Below are positions 42,210-54,100 of a stretch of DNA of 64,000 bases, in pieces (the first letter of the stretch is position 1; the number at the start of each line of letters is the position of its first letter). The stretch is from the NCBI GenBank assembly GCA_037447655.1, contig JBBHKE010002761.1, positions 22,260-86,259 of the forward strand, written 5' to 3'. Source of the stretch: Zygnema cylindricum. Its lineage: Eukaryota > Streptophyta > Zygnematophyceae > Zygnematales > Zygnemataceae. The position numbers and the translations under genes were made by a program. The notes beneath the pieces are model-generated. The model worked only from the letters and a program-made list of their open reading frames with translations, ran no database searches and was not told the DNA's origin.

Positions 42210-43850
42210 GCTTTTACTATCTCCACCAACTCCTGCGTTTTGCTAACCACCTTAGTCAGATCTGCAATCCCTATGCGAAGAACCTCTAGATCTATTTCCA
42301 TGGTCCCCTTGAATCCTTCCAAAGGTCTCACAGTTTGTACGTCTGGAGGAGACAGTCTGGGTGCAAAGGTCGCCGGAGGAGGGAAAGTCTTCTCTTTCAC
42401 AACGGGTGCCAACTTCCCCTTGCTGTCTCGGTGGTCAAAGGGCTTACCCTTCCAGGTCTTTGGAGAGTGCCTTCGGCTGACTCCTTCCCCAGCCCAGGCA
42501 CGCGAAGTGGTTTGACCTCAAGTTAACGTGCTAGTGGCAATATCCTTCGATTGCGTGACCTGCGAGCGTGATAGCACTCTACTAGGTTTGTCCTGTATGG
42601 ACTGAGATGAATTGCTCTCAGATGAACTGCAAAGAATCTCCACTATTCCCCTATAGGCCTGACCACCCTAGTCGATCTGTGCGTGCCACCCTCTAAATTA
42701 ACTCCTTTTTGACCTTCAACTCATGCAGATTGTGATGTGCAAAGAGTTCTTTTATCCCATGACAGCGAGGATCTACCAAAGTTGCTAAATCTATAAGGAT
42801 CTCAGCCATGGAAACCTTTGACAGGGTATGGAACCCCACTTCTGAAAAGTGACCCGTGAACGGCTCTTTGTGAGCTAACCCTTTTCGGGGAGCCGTAGGG
42901 GATGACTTCTTCCTCTCCTCAGCCTGGACACAGGCAGCCTCGACCAAAGAGGGAAATTGTTCGGGCGTCAGGCTAGGAGGAGATGGAGGAGTTGATGCCT
43001 TCAATGGTTCCTTCGCAGGCTAATGAAACATCGAGGCCATAGGAACTGACTCCTCTCTCTTTTGCGACTCTTATTCCCATACAAAAGTATCCAAACTACT
43101 CTGCTCCCCTGATCCGATTTCTGAAGCCCCTTTTTCCTGAGCTTCTCCCCCTCCCATCGAGTGATGGCTAACGGAAAAAACTGTAGGAACTTTCAGTAAA
43201 GAGAACCGTAACTCCTCTCAAGAACTGAGGGTCCCAAAATCTGACGCTCCTATCCCCTCTAATCCGAGGAGACAGATGGCTTTTCAAAACTGTGCTACTC
43301 TGCTAGAAGTCTGACAAGAGCCTACTCAAAACCCACGGTCCCCGCCTAAGGGATCCTTGTTATCTACTCCGTTGAAAACGCACCCGAGAAGAACCACCAA
43401 ATGAACCCCAAAATACACTTCCACATTGATATAATAAAAATATAGAATCGGTTGTTTTAGAATTAACAATATCACCTTGCCCCAGAAAATAGAAATAAAA
43501 GATAAAATCAATGTTGATGTCAAAGCAAGCTACATATACCCGTGGGAGCAACGATGGCAAAAAGAGAAGAAGAAATCTCCCCCGATGGCACCGTAGACAG
43601 GTAATGCACCCCTTCACCCCTCGATTCCCGCCAATTAGAACCGACTTGACTCCCCATAGTTCCAAACAAAAAAAGTCCAAACCGCCCAGAAGATTGATAG
43701 TGCCAACTACCCTCCGAGCTACGATTTCCACAAAAGTCCGTTCCAAACCAAGATGGCAAAAGAGTTCCACACACCACGACAAAGATTCTCCAAAAGAAGG
43801 TTTGATGGAATTTTCTAGGGTTTTTATCGGGAGACAATACTAAAAAGCAA
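42210..43850 (-). pseudogene. Second gypsy element: N-terminal Gag region and leader
   Basis: Minus frames 43004-42693 (Pro/Glu-rich, then VSMAEILIDLATLVDPRCHG) and 42412-42188 (KEKTFPPPATFAPRLSPPD, LTKVVSKTQELVEIVKAES) have gypsy-Gag-like composition. They sit upstream, in the minus sense, of the fragments at 34596-35961 and 29674-30443. 43360-43850 is open in places but not recognisable and may be leader. The LTR of this element is not identified. Confidence 0.4.
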
Positions 43851-44549
43851 CCTGTCTCTTTCGGCCCTAAGTGCCTTATACAACAAAGTTTGTCCAGTTT
43901 CAGATCCTAAAGGTCAACGCGATGCAAGGAGTCTATGAGCGGAGAGCAATTGCTATCGAACAGACATAGGACAAATAAGGTCGTACCACACTCAGGGCGA
44001 AAAGTTCTACTTGAGATTGCGGCTGGATCCGTAGCCTAAAGTCAAAGTAGGTTCCACTGTTAAACCACAAAGTACTGAAAAGGACAGGCACGATCCTAAC
44101 TTCTTCCTCATGTAATTAATGGATTAAAATGGTATAGGACCTACACTGGATTCCTACTGACATTTAACAGCATTATCAAACTGACAGTCCGGAAAGTGAT
44201 GTGGCGTTCCACAATATACCCTCCAAAAGGTCTGGTGGAACCGGTTTTTATGTTTCACCATGGCACAGTTTGAGATGCAATAACTTTGTGGTTCGGTCTC
44301 CGTTAGACGCAAAATAAAGTGTGTTGCGCTTAGTTCAGGACATCTGAGGATATGGCTAGTTTGGTGCACTCCTCCCTCCGTACACAGGTAACCGTACAAG
44401 GTTGAAGTGGCTCCGAAATCATGGATAAACAATGGTGTGCCGACACCGCCCACGAGCTTTACATCACCCCGGCTCAGCTCACCACGGCCCTCAGGTTTCG
44501 GCTTTGCCTCCCTCACCCACCTTTGCTTCGCTCTCTTGTTTGCTCATTT
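43851..44549. other. Unassigned sequence, possibly gypsy-2 LTR
   Basis: No convincing gene. Position would suit the 5' LTR of the second gypsy element, but I find no LTR partner in the window. Confidence 0.3.
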
Positions 44550-45170
44550 GAACACATTCTTGAGCTCAATGGCGTCCATTTGCTTCGTTGCTCCCACATG
44601 GGCGAGTTCATTTAGGCGCACGACACGATTTGAGACACCATTGCTACTATCCCTTCAGAGGGGGGATAAATTGTTCATCGAGAGGTTCCCCAAATTATTC
44701 CTTCGCGTCGGAATGACATTGTATCAACCGATGGTGGGCATCCTACATTTGGTGGCATTGTTTTGGCGAACCATACCTTGGATACAGTCATCAACCAAGC
44801 AACTCGACATGTGGGTGTGGTCGCCCGCGACTCGGCTAGGAGGAAGAGTGTGATTATGCCCATCGCGATGCTATGGATGGCTTCATTCTGATGACGGTCA
44901 AGATTTTTGGTTGTTTGGTTGTGGCTTGAGACGAGTTCCTCCATGCTTGTCGTCGGCGCTCGCTTGAGCGGCAAGGACCTGGAAGCCTTTTACTCACTTC
45001 TTTTTATTGTCAACGTGTATCTATGGCCCTACAACGAGTGAAGGCTTTTATCCTCCTCGGATAGTCTATTACAGCTTTGGATCGTCGACGTGTCCCCAAA
45101 CTCCCTCCTTTTGCTCCTTTGGGATTCGTGGACTTACGTGGTTGCTCTTCGTAGATTTTTTGTTATGTTG
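44550..45170 (+). pseudogene. Degraded C-terminal domain of a LINE-like retroelement protein
   Basis: Plus-strand pieces in shifting frames: LNGVHLLRCSHMGEFI, AHDTI, then SRRNDIVSTDGGHPTFGG, IVLANHTLDTVINQATRHVG, VVARDSARRKSVIM, and later SFYCQRVSMALQRVKAFILL. The order (Cys/His start, HDAVRD-like, RRVDIV-like, IADPT-like, a basic QAKEKSY-like segment, then a YRQRVS.ALQR-like segment) matches, from memory, the C-terminus of proteins encoded by plant/oomycete reverse-transcriptase elements. Not verifiable here. Confidence 0.4.
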
Positions 45171-45404
45171 GGTTTTGGTTGGATCTTTTCTTTGATGTTT
45201 CGTTTGTGTTTTTCTTTTTTGCTTCTTTGGGTGTTTTTGGCTTACCTAGCATCTTTTTGAATTTTTCGTTGCTTTTGCCTCGCTTGTCCTTCTTGTTTCT
45301 TCCTCCCACATGTTGGTTTTCAGTTTTGCAATGCTACTTTCTTCTGTTCCGATTGACTCAGGTGGTTTACCATCGCGCTTTTAATCAAGTCAACCCGTAT
45401 TATT

Positions 45405-45665
45405 ATTAAGTCCCACTATTAAGACATATTAAGACCCGCTGTTAAGACCTTGTATTAAGACCCAATATTTAGACCCCAGTATTAAGACCCAGTACTAAGA
45501 CCCACTATCAAGACCCACTATTAAGACCCATCATTAAGACTTACTATTATGACCCATTATTAAGACCCACTATTAAGACCCAGTATTTAGACCCAATATT
45601 AAAACCGACTATTAAGATCCTCTATTAAAACCCTGTATTAAGACACGATATTAAGACCATTATGT
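45405..45665. repeat. 13-bp tandem repeat (ACTATTAAGACCC)
   Basis: About 20 degenerate copies of ACTATTAAGACCC directly downstream of the LINE-like remnant; may be its variable 3' tail. Confidence 0.9.
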
Positions 45666-46926
45666 GGCTTTTAAATACCCTTTCGTCATGAGAGTATTAT
45701 CGTTTTTAATTGTTTTCATTTTTTTCAATTTCCTTTTCACATTTCTTCTTTTTTTGTTCAAAAGTGTACTCAGATGGTTTGCCTTTGTCGTACCTTCTTA
45801 GTAAAGTCTTACGTTTCATGTGTGTAAGGAAACAGAAAAATAACAAAAAACAAAAAACAAGAAACAAAAAACAGTAAACAAAAAAGAAAAAACAAAAAAC
45901 AAAACGAGACATTTCCCTTTGTCCACACAAGCAAATACAGAGACCATACCGCTATACTTGACAGTAGTCCAACCGAGAAAAATAAAACTAAAAACAGTTC
46001 ACCAGTAATTTATCGAATAAGTACGCCGACCTTTCATTGACTATCTTCATATTGCATTAAAAAACTGGAATTTTCGGGTCACTTACCTCAGTACACCTGC
46101 TTAGCGTACTTTATTAGTGGTTAACATGAATACGATTGCTACTTTTTCTGACTAAATATTACGAAATATTGTTGGGTCAAAAAGCCCAAAATACCCCTAA
46201 AAACCATGGAAAACCCAAAAAGATCCCAAGAAAAACCTAAAAATCTCTAAAAACACTATTTAAGTACGTGGACTACAATCTTACGTGATGGTCCCTTTCC
46301 ACCAAATTATTTTTATTTATATATATTTGTATTTGCATTTGTATTTGTATTTGTATTTGTATTGACATATGTATCTAATTTTGAACTAACGCAAATATAT
46401 CTCTAAACACTAATAAAATGGCAGTGCAATATTGTCTTCAACACTAAATTATGATTTTTGTTGAAAATAGTTACTACCTAGGGTTCAATTAATTTTGGAG
46501 TTAAGGGTTTTTTCTCCTATCCAGGGTTTAGGGTATTATAGCAATGCGCAATGACCTGATGTCCCATGCACCATTTTTTCGTATCTGTATTACATGGTAT
46601 TATTATGGTGCAACAAGCATATCAAACGAGGTACCATAAATCTAGGCACTATTTGTCTTGACGTGATTGTACTATGTACAGCAATAATTTTTAAACGATA
46701 AACCCTTAAAACCATAAAACGTTAAAACCTTAAAGCCTTATACCCTTAAAATCTTTGACGTTAAAACCTTAAAACGTTGAAACCTTAAACACTTAAACCT
46801 TTAAACCCTCAAAACCTAAATGGAAGTCAATATTGGGATAAACCGCAGTTGACTATTTCATGAACCACCACCGATCGAAAACCCAACACAAAAAAAAAGG
46901 ACAAAAGCAGTGACAAAAAAAAAAAA
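45666..46926. other. Intergenic, AT-rich, with simple repeats
   Basis: Contains an A-rich AAACAAAAAAC stretch (45835-45905), a TTTGTA hexamer array (about 46325-46363), and a degenerate CCTTAAAAC array (about 46695-46820). No gene seen. Confidence 0.6.
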
Positions 46927-47044
46927 ATGCAAGTTGAGGACAAAATACATGTCACCCCAAAAAAAAAAAAAAATTACTATAAAGCGGAACATTTTGCTGT
47001 AGTTCCGAGCTATACATGTTGTTGCCTGCCTTCGATTCGTTTTA

Positions 47045-47575
47045 TTTCGTTTCTTTTCCCTCTCCCTCTCCCTCTAACTCTCCATCTACCTCTTCCCCTC
47101 CCTCTCCCTCTCCCTCTTCCTCTCCTTCCTCCTCTCTCCTTCTCCCTCTCCTTCCTCCTCTCCCTCTCCCTCTCCCTCTCCCTCTTCCTCTCCCTCTTAC
47201 TCTCCCTCTCCCTCTCCCTTTCCCTTTTCCTCTTCCTCTCCTTCCTCCTCTCCTTCTCCCTCTTCTTCTTCCTCTCCTTCCTCCTCTCCTTCCTCCTCTC
47301 CTTCTCCCTCTCCCTCTTCCTCTCCTTCTTCCTCTCCTTCCTCCTTTCCTTCTCCCTCTTCTTCCTCCTCTCCTTCCTCCTCTCCTTCCTCCTCTCCTTC
47401 TCCCTCTCCCTCTTCCTCTCCTTCCTCTCCTTCCTCCTTCTCCTTCTTCCTCTTCCTCTCCTTCCTCTCCTTCTCCCTCTCCCTCTCCCTCTTCCTCTCC
47501 TTCCTCCTCTCCTTCTCCCACTCCCTCTCCCTCTCCAAAACAATTCTTTCCTCTCCCTGCCTCTGTTGACTTCTG
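47045..47575. repeat. CT-rich array (CCCTCT/CCTTCCTCCTCT)
   Basis: About 530 bp of pure pyrimidine on the plus strand. Open frames on both strands (up to 252 codons) are artefacts of this composition. Confidence 0.95.
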
Positions 47576-47825
47576 ACCCTAAAAAACCCTATCCCTCTTC
47601 CCCCAATACGTTGTTAAAGACACACCAAAAAACTCATCCTATCTACCTCCACAAACTGCCTTCCTACAAAATCATGCTGCCTTGAATGTTTGCTTTTGTT
47701 TTTTTGTTTTTTTTCGTTTTTTTTGTCTTTTTTGCCCACTGAACAAAGTTTAGCGTGAAAAACAACACTAATCGTTCTTTTTTCTTAACGCTAATTTCAA
47801 AAACATATATGGTCCTGGGCTGAGA

Positions 47826-47831
47826 GGGGGG

Positions 47832-47887
<56 letters not shown>
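47826..47887. repeat. GA microsatellite
   Basis: About 28 GA dinucleotides downstream of the VAP27 stop codon. Confidence 0.95.
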
Positions 47888-47889
<2 letters not shown>

Positions 47890-47995
47890 AATCCTTTCTT
47901 CCTTCACCCTCTTCCCTCCCTACCTTGCCTCTCTTCCCTCCCTCCCTCACCTCCTTTCCTCCCTACCCTTATCCGTTGTATTTTAACCAACGGAA

Positions 47996-48199
47996 CTACG
48001 ATACACCGGACGAGTGTGACGGAGAGTGACCGTAAAAGTACCCAAAAATGAAAGCAAAAATGGCGACCAATAGGAGATGGAGAATAGACCATCCTTTTTG
48101 TACCGTCGGAGTCTTCTTCGTCGCGACAGTTTGACCTCCACCGGTACTTTTCGTTTTATTTGAAAGACCGGGATCGTATTCTTCACGGAAGCTTCCAGA
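47996..48199 (-). CDS. VAP27: VAP27 last exon with tail anchor
   Basis: Acceptor ACCGACAG, then [11 protein letters not shown], a Lys/Thr-rich stretch, the 19-residue membrane segment from ILHLLLVA to GYFYG, and tail [10 protein letters not shown] with stop at 47996. Confidence 0.8.
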   Translation of the reverse strand, partial: SGSFREEYDPGLSNKTKSTGGGQTVATKKTPTVQKGWSILHLLLVAIFAFIFGYFYGHSPSHSSGVS

Positions 48200-51100
48200 C
48201 TGTCGGTGCCCAAAAGACGAAAAACGGAAGCATAAGAGAAAAAAACAAAAGCAAAAAGACAAAAAACAAAAACAGAACAGACAAAATAAAGGCATAAACG
48301 ACAGAAAATGACGGCATAACAAACAAAAAATGAAGGCATAAAAGACAAAAAACATAGGAAATGATAAACCCTAAAAAACGTATAAACCCTAAAAAATGTG
48401 CAAAAAAAACATAAAAAATAATATAAAAAAAAGACCGATATAGGACCAGATCGACTCCGAAATTGCGATGACCCTAGCATTACTATAAATCTGTCGATAT
48501 TTACAGGCTCGATATATGGATAAAAATATACACGGCTCGATATATACAAATGGAGATTCTTAACTTTCAATGAAAGAAACCTTTCCTTTTAAAAAAAATA
48601 AAAAATAAGACATATAATTACAATATATCATCAGTATTTCACTGAAAACGGCACCCGAGGTCAACATTTCATCCCATAAATGACACTTTGATAGTTAACT
48701 ATAAGTGATTTGCAATTAAAAAATACAGCTATCGGTTTTTACAATGTTTTTTTAGTTATGAAAATATACTGGGGATTCAAAGGTTTTACAGTTATGTAAT
48801 TAACACACCATAGCTATCGGGGTTTTTAAGATTTTATTTTGTAATTAAACTATTTAATTATTGGGATTTCAAGGCTTTATAATTAGGTTTTATAAGGCTA
48901 AAGAGCGAACCTCAACAAAACATTTGTTTCCCAAGATTTTTAATTTTTAAGCTCACAAATAAACCTGTTAACCCTTGAAAACCCCAAAAACCAAAAAAAG
49001 TGAACCATGACCTACCTCCAATTTTGAAGTCCGAGGTTCCCCTTCCTTGGATTGCTGCACAAAAAAAACACGCAACCAATAAGAAACTATAAAATAAGAA
49101 CTGGAAATAGAAAAAACTAATTTTCGTTTCTTCACAAGCATGTTTTGAAAAACAGCACCAGAAAATACAAATTTTGCCGATGTGGAAGAAGTTTTACATG
49201 ATTGAATAAAGTGGAGGAGGGCCTATCAAAGTTATCTACATGAATTAGTATAATTTTTTACATGTCATTTGTATAAAATGCATAACCGTAAAAAACACTA
49301 AAACTGCCAGCATGGAAAAGGACAGCATAGAAACGACAGCCTGAACTGTTATTAGCGTTGCTAGAACAAATTCGGTGCCAGTCTTCTATACAGCATAAAA
49401 TGGTGTTAATTTAACCGATTTCTTTTTCTTCACGCTAACCTGGTAAATGATTGAAAGTAGTCCACGTCATTCAGACCTAAACCAGGATTAAAAACACTAA
49501 AATGTACCACCAATATATATTTCTTATAGCTCATAATGATTCAAATGTACCATAGCCGAAAATTTTGAACCTAAAACATATTAAGATAATGATGAAATCT
49601 TTATGGGAAGGTAAAACAGTCAGAATCAAATATCTGCATTGATGAATAATAAACCGTTACCACCAACCCAAACAGAGGTGTAACACGAAACTTGCCAAAC
49701 GTCCTCTAAAATATTATTTCTACACTCTCGACCATCAATCATTAAATGTAATGACATGCACATACATGATACCGATTTCGATTAATCATGCATTAAAACT
49801 ATAGCAACATCACCAGTATATAATTTCAGTTTCAATAACCATTCTGCAAAGTATATTTAAACATGGGATGGCAAATATGATAACAGCATAGTAATATAGA
49901 TATTCCAGTTTTTGAAATCAACATACCACATATACATGCCGATCCCAACGAGCAAGCGACAAAATCATTTCCTCCTCCACTAAAACTACAACAAACCTAT
50001 AACTAAACTAGAACAAAGCTAGAACAAAAATATAACAGAAAAATTACGAATATTTGCTTCAGGTTTCCAATAAGAATCGTCCTGCAAACGAAACAAAATC
50101 AACGAAATCGAAGAAATAGACGAAATCAACATCCTATAAATGAAATTGACATACCACATCCACTGGAATACCATTGGGCCGGCAATACCATTCTCTCCTC
50201 CATTGGAAGAGAAGGAAGGATCAGAAGATGAAGAAAAAAAAAAAAAACAAGGAGAAGAAGAGAAGAAAAAGGAGGAGAAAAAGGACATACCACGTCCACG
50301 TGACGATCCGATTGGGCCGGAGATACCATTCCCTCCTCCGGAGACTCGGCGACAGGAGAAGGAGGTTGAGGGGGAGCGATGTATACCACCTTCAGTTTTG
50401 CCTCGTGGACTTCTCTCCCACTATCCTTGGTGAACTGCAATAGTAAAAGAGAGAGTGTGAGAGAGAGGAGGGAATGGGAGAGGGTGAGGGGGGGGGGGGG
50501 GGGGGGGGGGGAGGGGGAGTCGCAGTCAAAGTCAATAGGCAGTTGAAGTCAAAAGGCAGTCGAAGACGAACAGCAGACAAAGTCAAAACGCAGTCGAAGT
50601 CAAAAGGCAGTCAAAGCAAAACGCAGTCAAAGTCAACAAGCAGTCTAAGTCAAAAGGCAGTCAAAGACAAAAGGCAATCAAAGTCAAAAGGCAGTCAAAG
50701 TCCAAAAGCAGTCGAAGTCAAAACCCAGTGGAATGCAAAAAGCAGTCAAAGTAAAAAGGCAGTGGAAGTAAAAACCGGGAGAGAAAGAGTCAAAGTCAAC
50801 AAGCAGTCTAAGTCAAAAGGCAGTCAGAGACAAAAGGCAATGAAAGTCAAGTGCAGTCAAAGTCAAAAAGCAGTCGAAGTCAAAACCCAGTCGAAGTCAA
50901 AACGCAGTCAAAGTAAATAGGCAGTTGAAGTTAAAAGCAGTCGACGTCAAAAGGGAGTCGAAGTCAAAAGGCAAACAAAGTCAAAACACATCGAAGTAGG
51001 AAGGCAGTCAATGCAAAAGGCAGTCAAAGTCAAAAGGCAGTCTAAGTCAAAAAGCAGTCTAAGTCAAAAAAGTCAAAGTCAAAAAGCAGTCAAAGTCAAA

Positions 51101-54100
51101 AAGCAGTCAAAGTCAAAAAGCAGTCTAAGTCAAAACGCAGTCAAAGTCAATAGGCAGTCGCAGTCAAAACGCAGTCAAAGTCGAAAGGCAGTCGCGATTA
51201 AAACGCAGTCAAAAGGCAGTCAAAGTCAATAGGCAGTTGAAGTCAAAACGCAGTCAAAGTCCATAGGCAGTCGAAGTCAAAACGCAGACAAAGTAAATAG
51301 GCAGTTGAAGTCAAAAGGCAGTAGGTCGAAGTCAAAAGGCAGTCGAAATCGAGAGGCAGTCATAGTCAAAACGCAGTCGAAGTCAATAGGCAGTCGAAGT
51401 CAAAACGCAGTTCAAGTAAATAGGCAGTCGAAGTCAAAACGCAGTCGAAGTCAAAACGCAGTCAAAGTCAATAGGCAGTCGAAGTCAAAACGCAGACAAA
51501 GTAAATAGGCAGTTGAAGTCAAAAGGCAGTTGAAGTCAAAAGGCAGTTGAAGTAGAAAGGCAGTTGAAGTCAAAAGGCAGTCGAAGTCAAAACGCAGTAA
51601 AAGTCCATAGGCAGTCGAAGTCAAAACGCAGACAAAGTAAATAGGCAGTTGAAGTCAAAAGGCAGTCGAAGTCAAAAGATAGTCGAAGTCAAAAGGCAGT
51701 TGAAGTCAAAAGGCAGTTGAAGTCAAAAGGCAGTTGAAGTCAAAAGGCAGTCGAAGTCAAAACGCAGTAAAAGTCCATAGGCAGTCGAAGTCAAAACGCA
51801 GACAAAGTAAATAGGCAGTTGAATCGAAAGGCAATCGAAGTCAAAAAGCAGTCGAAGTCAAAAGGCAGTCGAAGTCAAAAAGCAGTTGAAGTCAAAAGGC
51901 AGTCAAAGCAAAAGGCAGTCAAAGCAAAACACAGTCAAAGTCAATAGGCAGTCAAAGTGAAAAGGCAGTAGAAGTCAAAAGGCAGTCGACAGTCAAAGTC
52001 GAAAGGCAGTCGACAGTCAAAGTCGAAAGGCAGTCGACAGTCAAAGTCGAAAGGCAGTCGAAGTTAAAAAGAAGTCGAAGTCAAAAGGCATTTGAAGTCG
52101 TCAGAGACAAAAAGGCAGTCGAAGTCAAAAGACAGTCAAAATCGAGAGGCAGTGGAAGTCAAAAGGCAGTCGAAGTCAAAAAGCAGTCGAAGTCGAAAGT
52201 CAGCGGAAGTCGAAAGGCAGTCAAAGTGAAAAGGCGGTCAAAGTCAAAAAGGCAGTTGAAGTCGAAAGGAAGTCGAAGTGGAAAGGCAGTCAAAGTCAAA
52301 AGGCAGTCGAAGTCGAAGGCAGTCGAAGTCAAAAGGCAGTCAAAGTCGAAAGGCAGTGGAAGTCGAAAGGCAGTCGAAGTTGAAAAGCAGTCGAAGTCAA
52401 AAGGCAGTCGGAGTCAAGGGGAACAACGGCAGTGAAAGGCTCACCAGATCCTGAGCCACATCTTTTGTCGAGGATCCCTGCGGTACGACCACGCTTTGCA
52501 CCAAAAACTTGTCCTTGCACTGCATGTCACTCGGCATCTCCCTCTGGACCTGCATCATCACTGAACCAGACGAAAGAAGGAAACAAAGTTAAAAACAGGG
52601 CCCACGGGATCGTCAAACCTCTCTCTTTCTCCCCAGCTCTCTCTTTCTCTGTCATTCTCGCTCTTCTCCTTCCCTCTCCCTCTCTATTTCTCCCCATCTC
52701 TCACTCTCTCTCCGTCTCTCTCGCTCTTCTCCTTCCCTCTCCCTCTCCCTCTCCCTGTCCGTCTCCATCTCCCTCTCCGTCTCCATCTCCCTCCAAAGGA
52801 GAAATCAGGGGCCACAGTCAAAATCCAAAAAAAAAAACATTATCCCACAGGAATCTCGCAGGTTGAATCTGAACTGTCAGATGGACTTTCTCGACTTGGA
52901 ATAACTTATGTATGCTTTTAGAGATCCTTAGGGTGTTAACAAGGGTCTTTCAGGGTATTTTGGAGTCTTTTGGTTCAATAGATGTCAATCTGTAATATAT
53001 ACAGTTATGCTCGCACCCTGTGGTATACCGAGGAATAGAGGCCAATCCATAGAAAAAAATGACATAATCGAGAAAGAAGAAGAAGAGAGAGAGAAGAGGA
53101 AGAGGGAGAGGGACAGGGAAAGGGATATGCAGGGGGAGAGGGAGAGAGAGGAGGATCATGAAAATTCACAAAAAGAAATGACATAAATGAGAAAAGGGTG
53201 GAGAGAGAGTGGGAGCGGGAGAGGGAGGGAAAGGGAGAAGGAGAGGGAGAGGAAGGGGGAGAGGATCATAAAAAAAAATGACATACAGGGCTCGGAACTA
53301 TATTTTTAAAGTGCTTAATGGTATGGAACCATTACAGGAGGTGACTCCACACTATACACATAATATTCCCAAAAACACGTATAAGAGAAAGTCAATATAG
53401 GTAAGGGAGGAGTGAGAGAGGGGGGAGAGAGAGGGGGGAGAGAGAAATATGGAGCATAGAAAACAGGGGAGGAGGAAGGAGGAGAGAGAGATAGTGGAAC
53501 GCGAAAAGGCAAAGAAAATAGAGGGTGGAGTGAAAATAGGAGGTTGAGAAAGAAATAGAGAAGAGAGAGAGAGGGAGAAGGTAAAATAGATAGGAGAGAG
53601 CCAGATATAGCATTTCCACAAGTTTTCAAACTGAGAACTATGCTCTGAATTTAAAGCTTTAGTAGTAGTAGGAATAGGGAAGAGGAGGAGGAGGAGGAGG
53701 AGAGGAGGAAGAAGAAGACGAAGAGGAGGGGGCCACAGCTGTAAAACATTCAACTCATATCTTCTGTCGTTTCTTTTTTTTCTTAAGAATATATAAAAGA
53801 GAATTTTCACCAAATCCCAATCTCTATCTCCACTCCTACTGCAAAACATCTCTATCACACAAACACTTTCCCTTTACTTTCTCTCCTGATAATTTTCCAA
53901 AGACCACTTTCTTGTGTCCAGAATTGGTTTTTTTATTATTTTGAAACATTTATTTTCTAGACATAATTTTTTGAGACATTTGAAGTACTTTACTTTTTTT
54001 TTTCCAAAGCATTTATATTTTGTGACATTACATTTTGAGGCATTATATTTTGAGACAATATTTTTTGAGACATAAAAATTTTAGTTTTTTAGAATATATC

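Noticed and set aside
46927-47685. Long open frames on both strands (up to 252 codons)
   Set aside because: They exist because the sequence is a pure CCCTCT/CCTTCCTCCTCT array; translations are Leu/Pro/Ser or Arg/Gly/Glu repeats in every frame.
50474-51508. Ser/Lys-repeat 'proteins' (QSKSKGS)
   Set aside because: Frame-by-frame readings of the 17-bp minisatellite; the unit is not a multiple of three and frames break at random.
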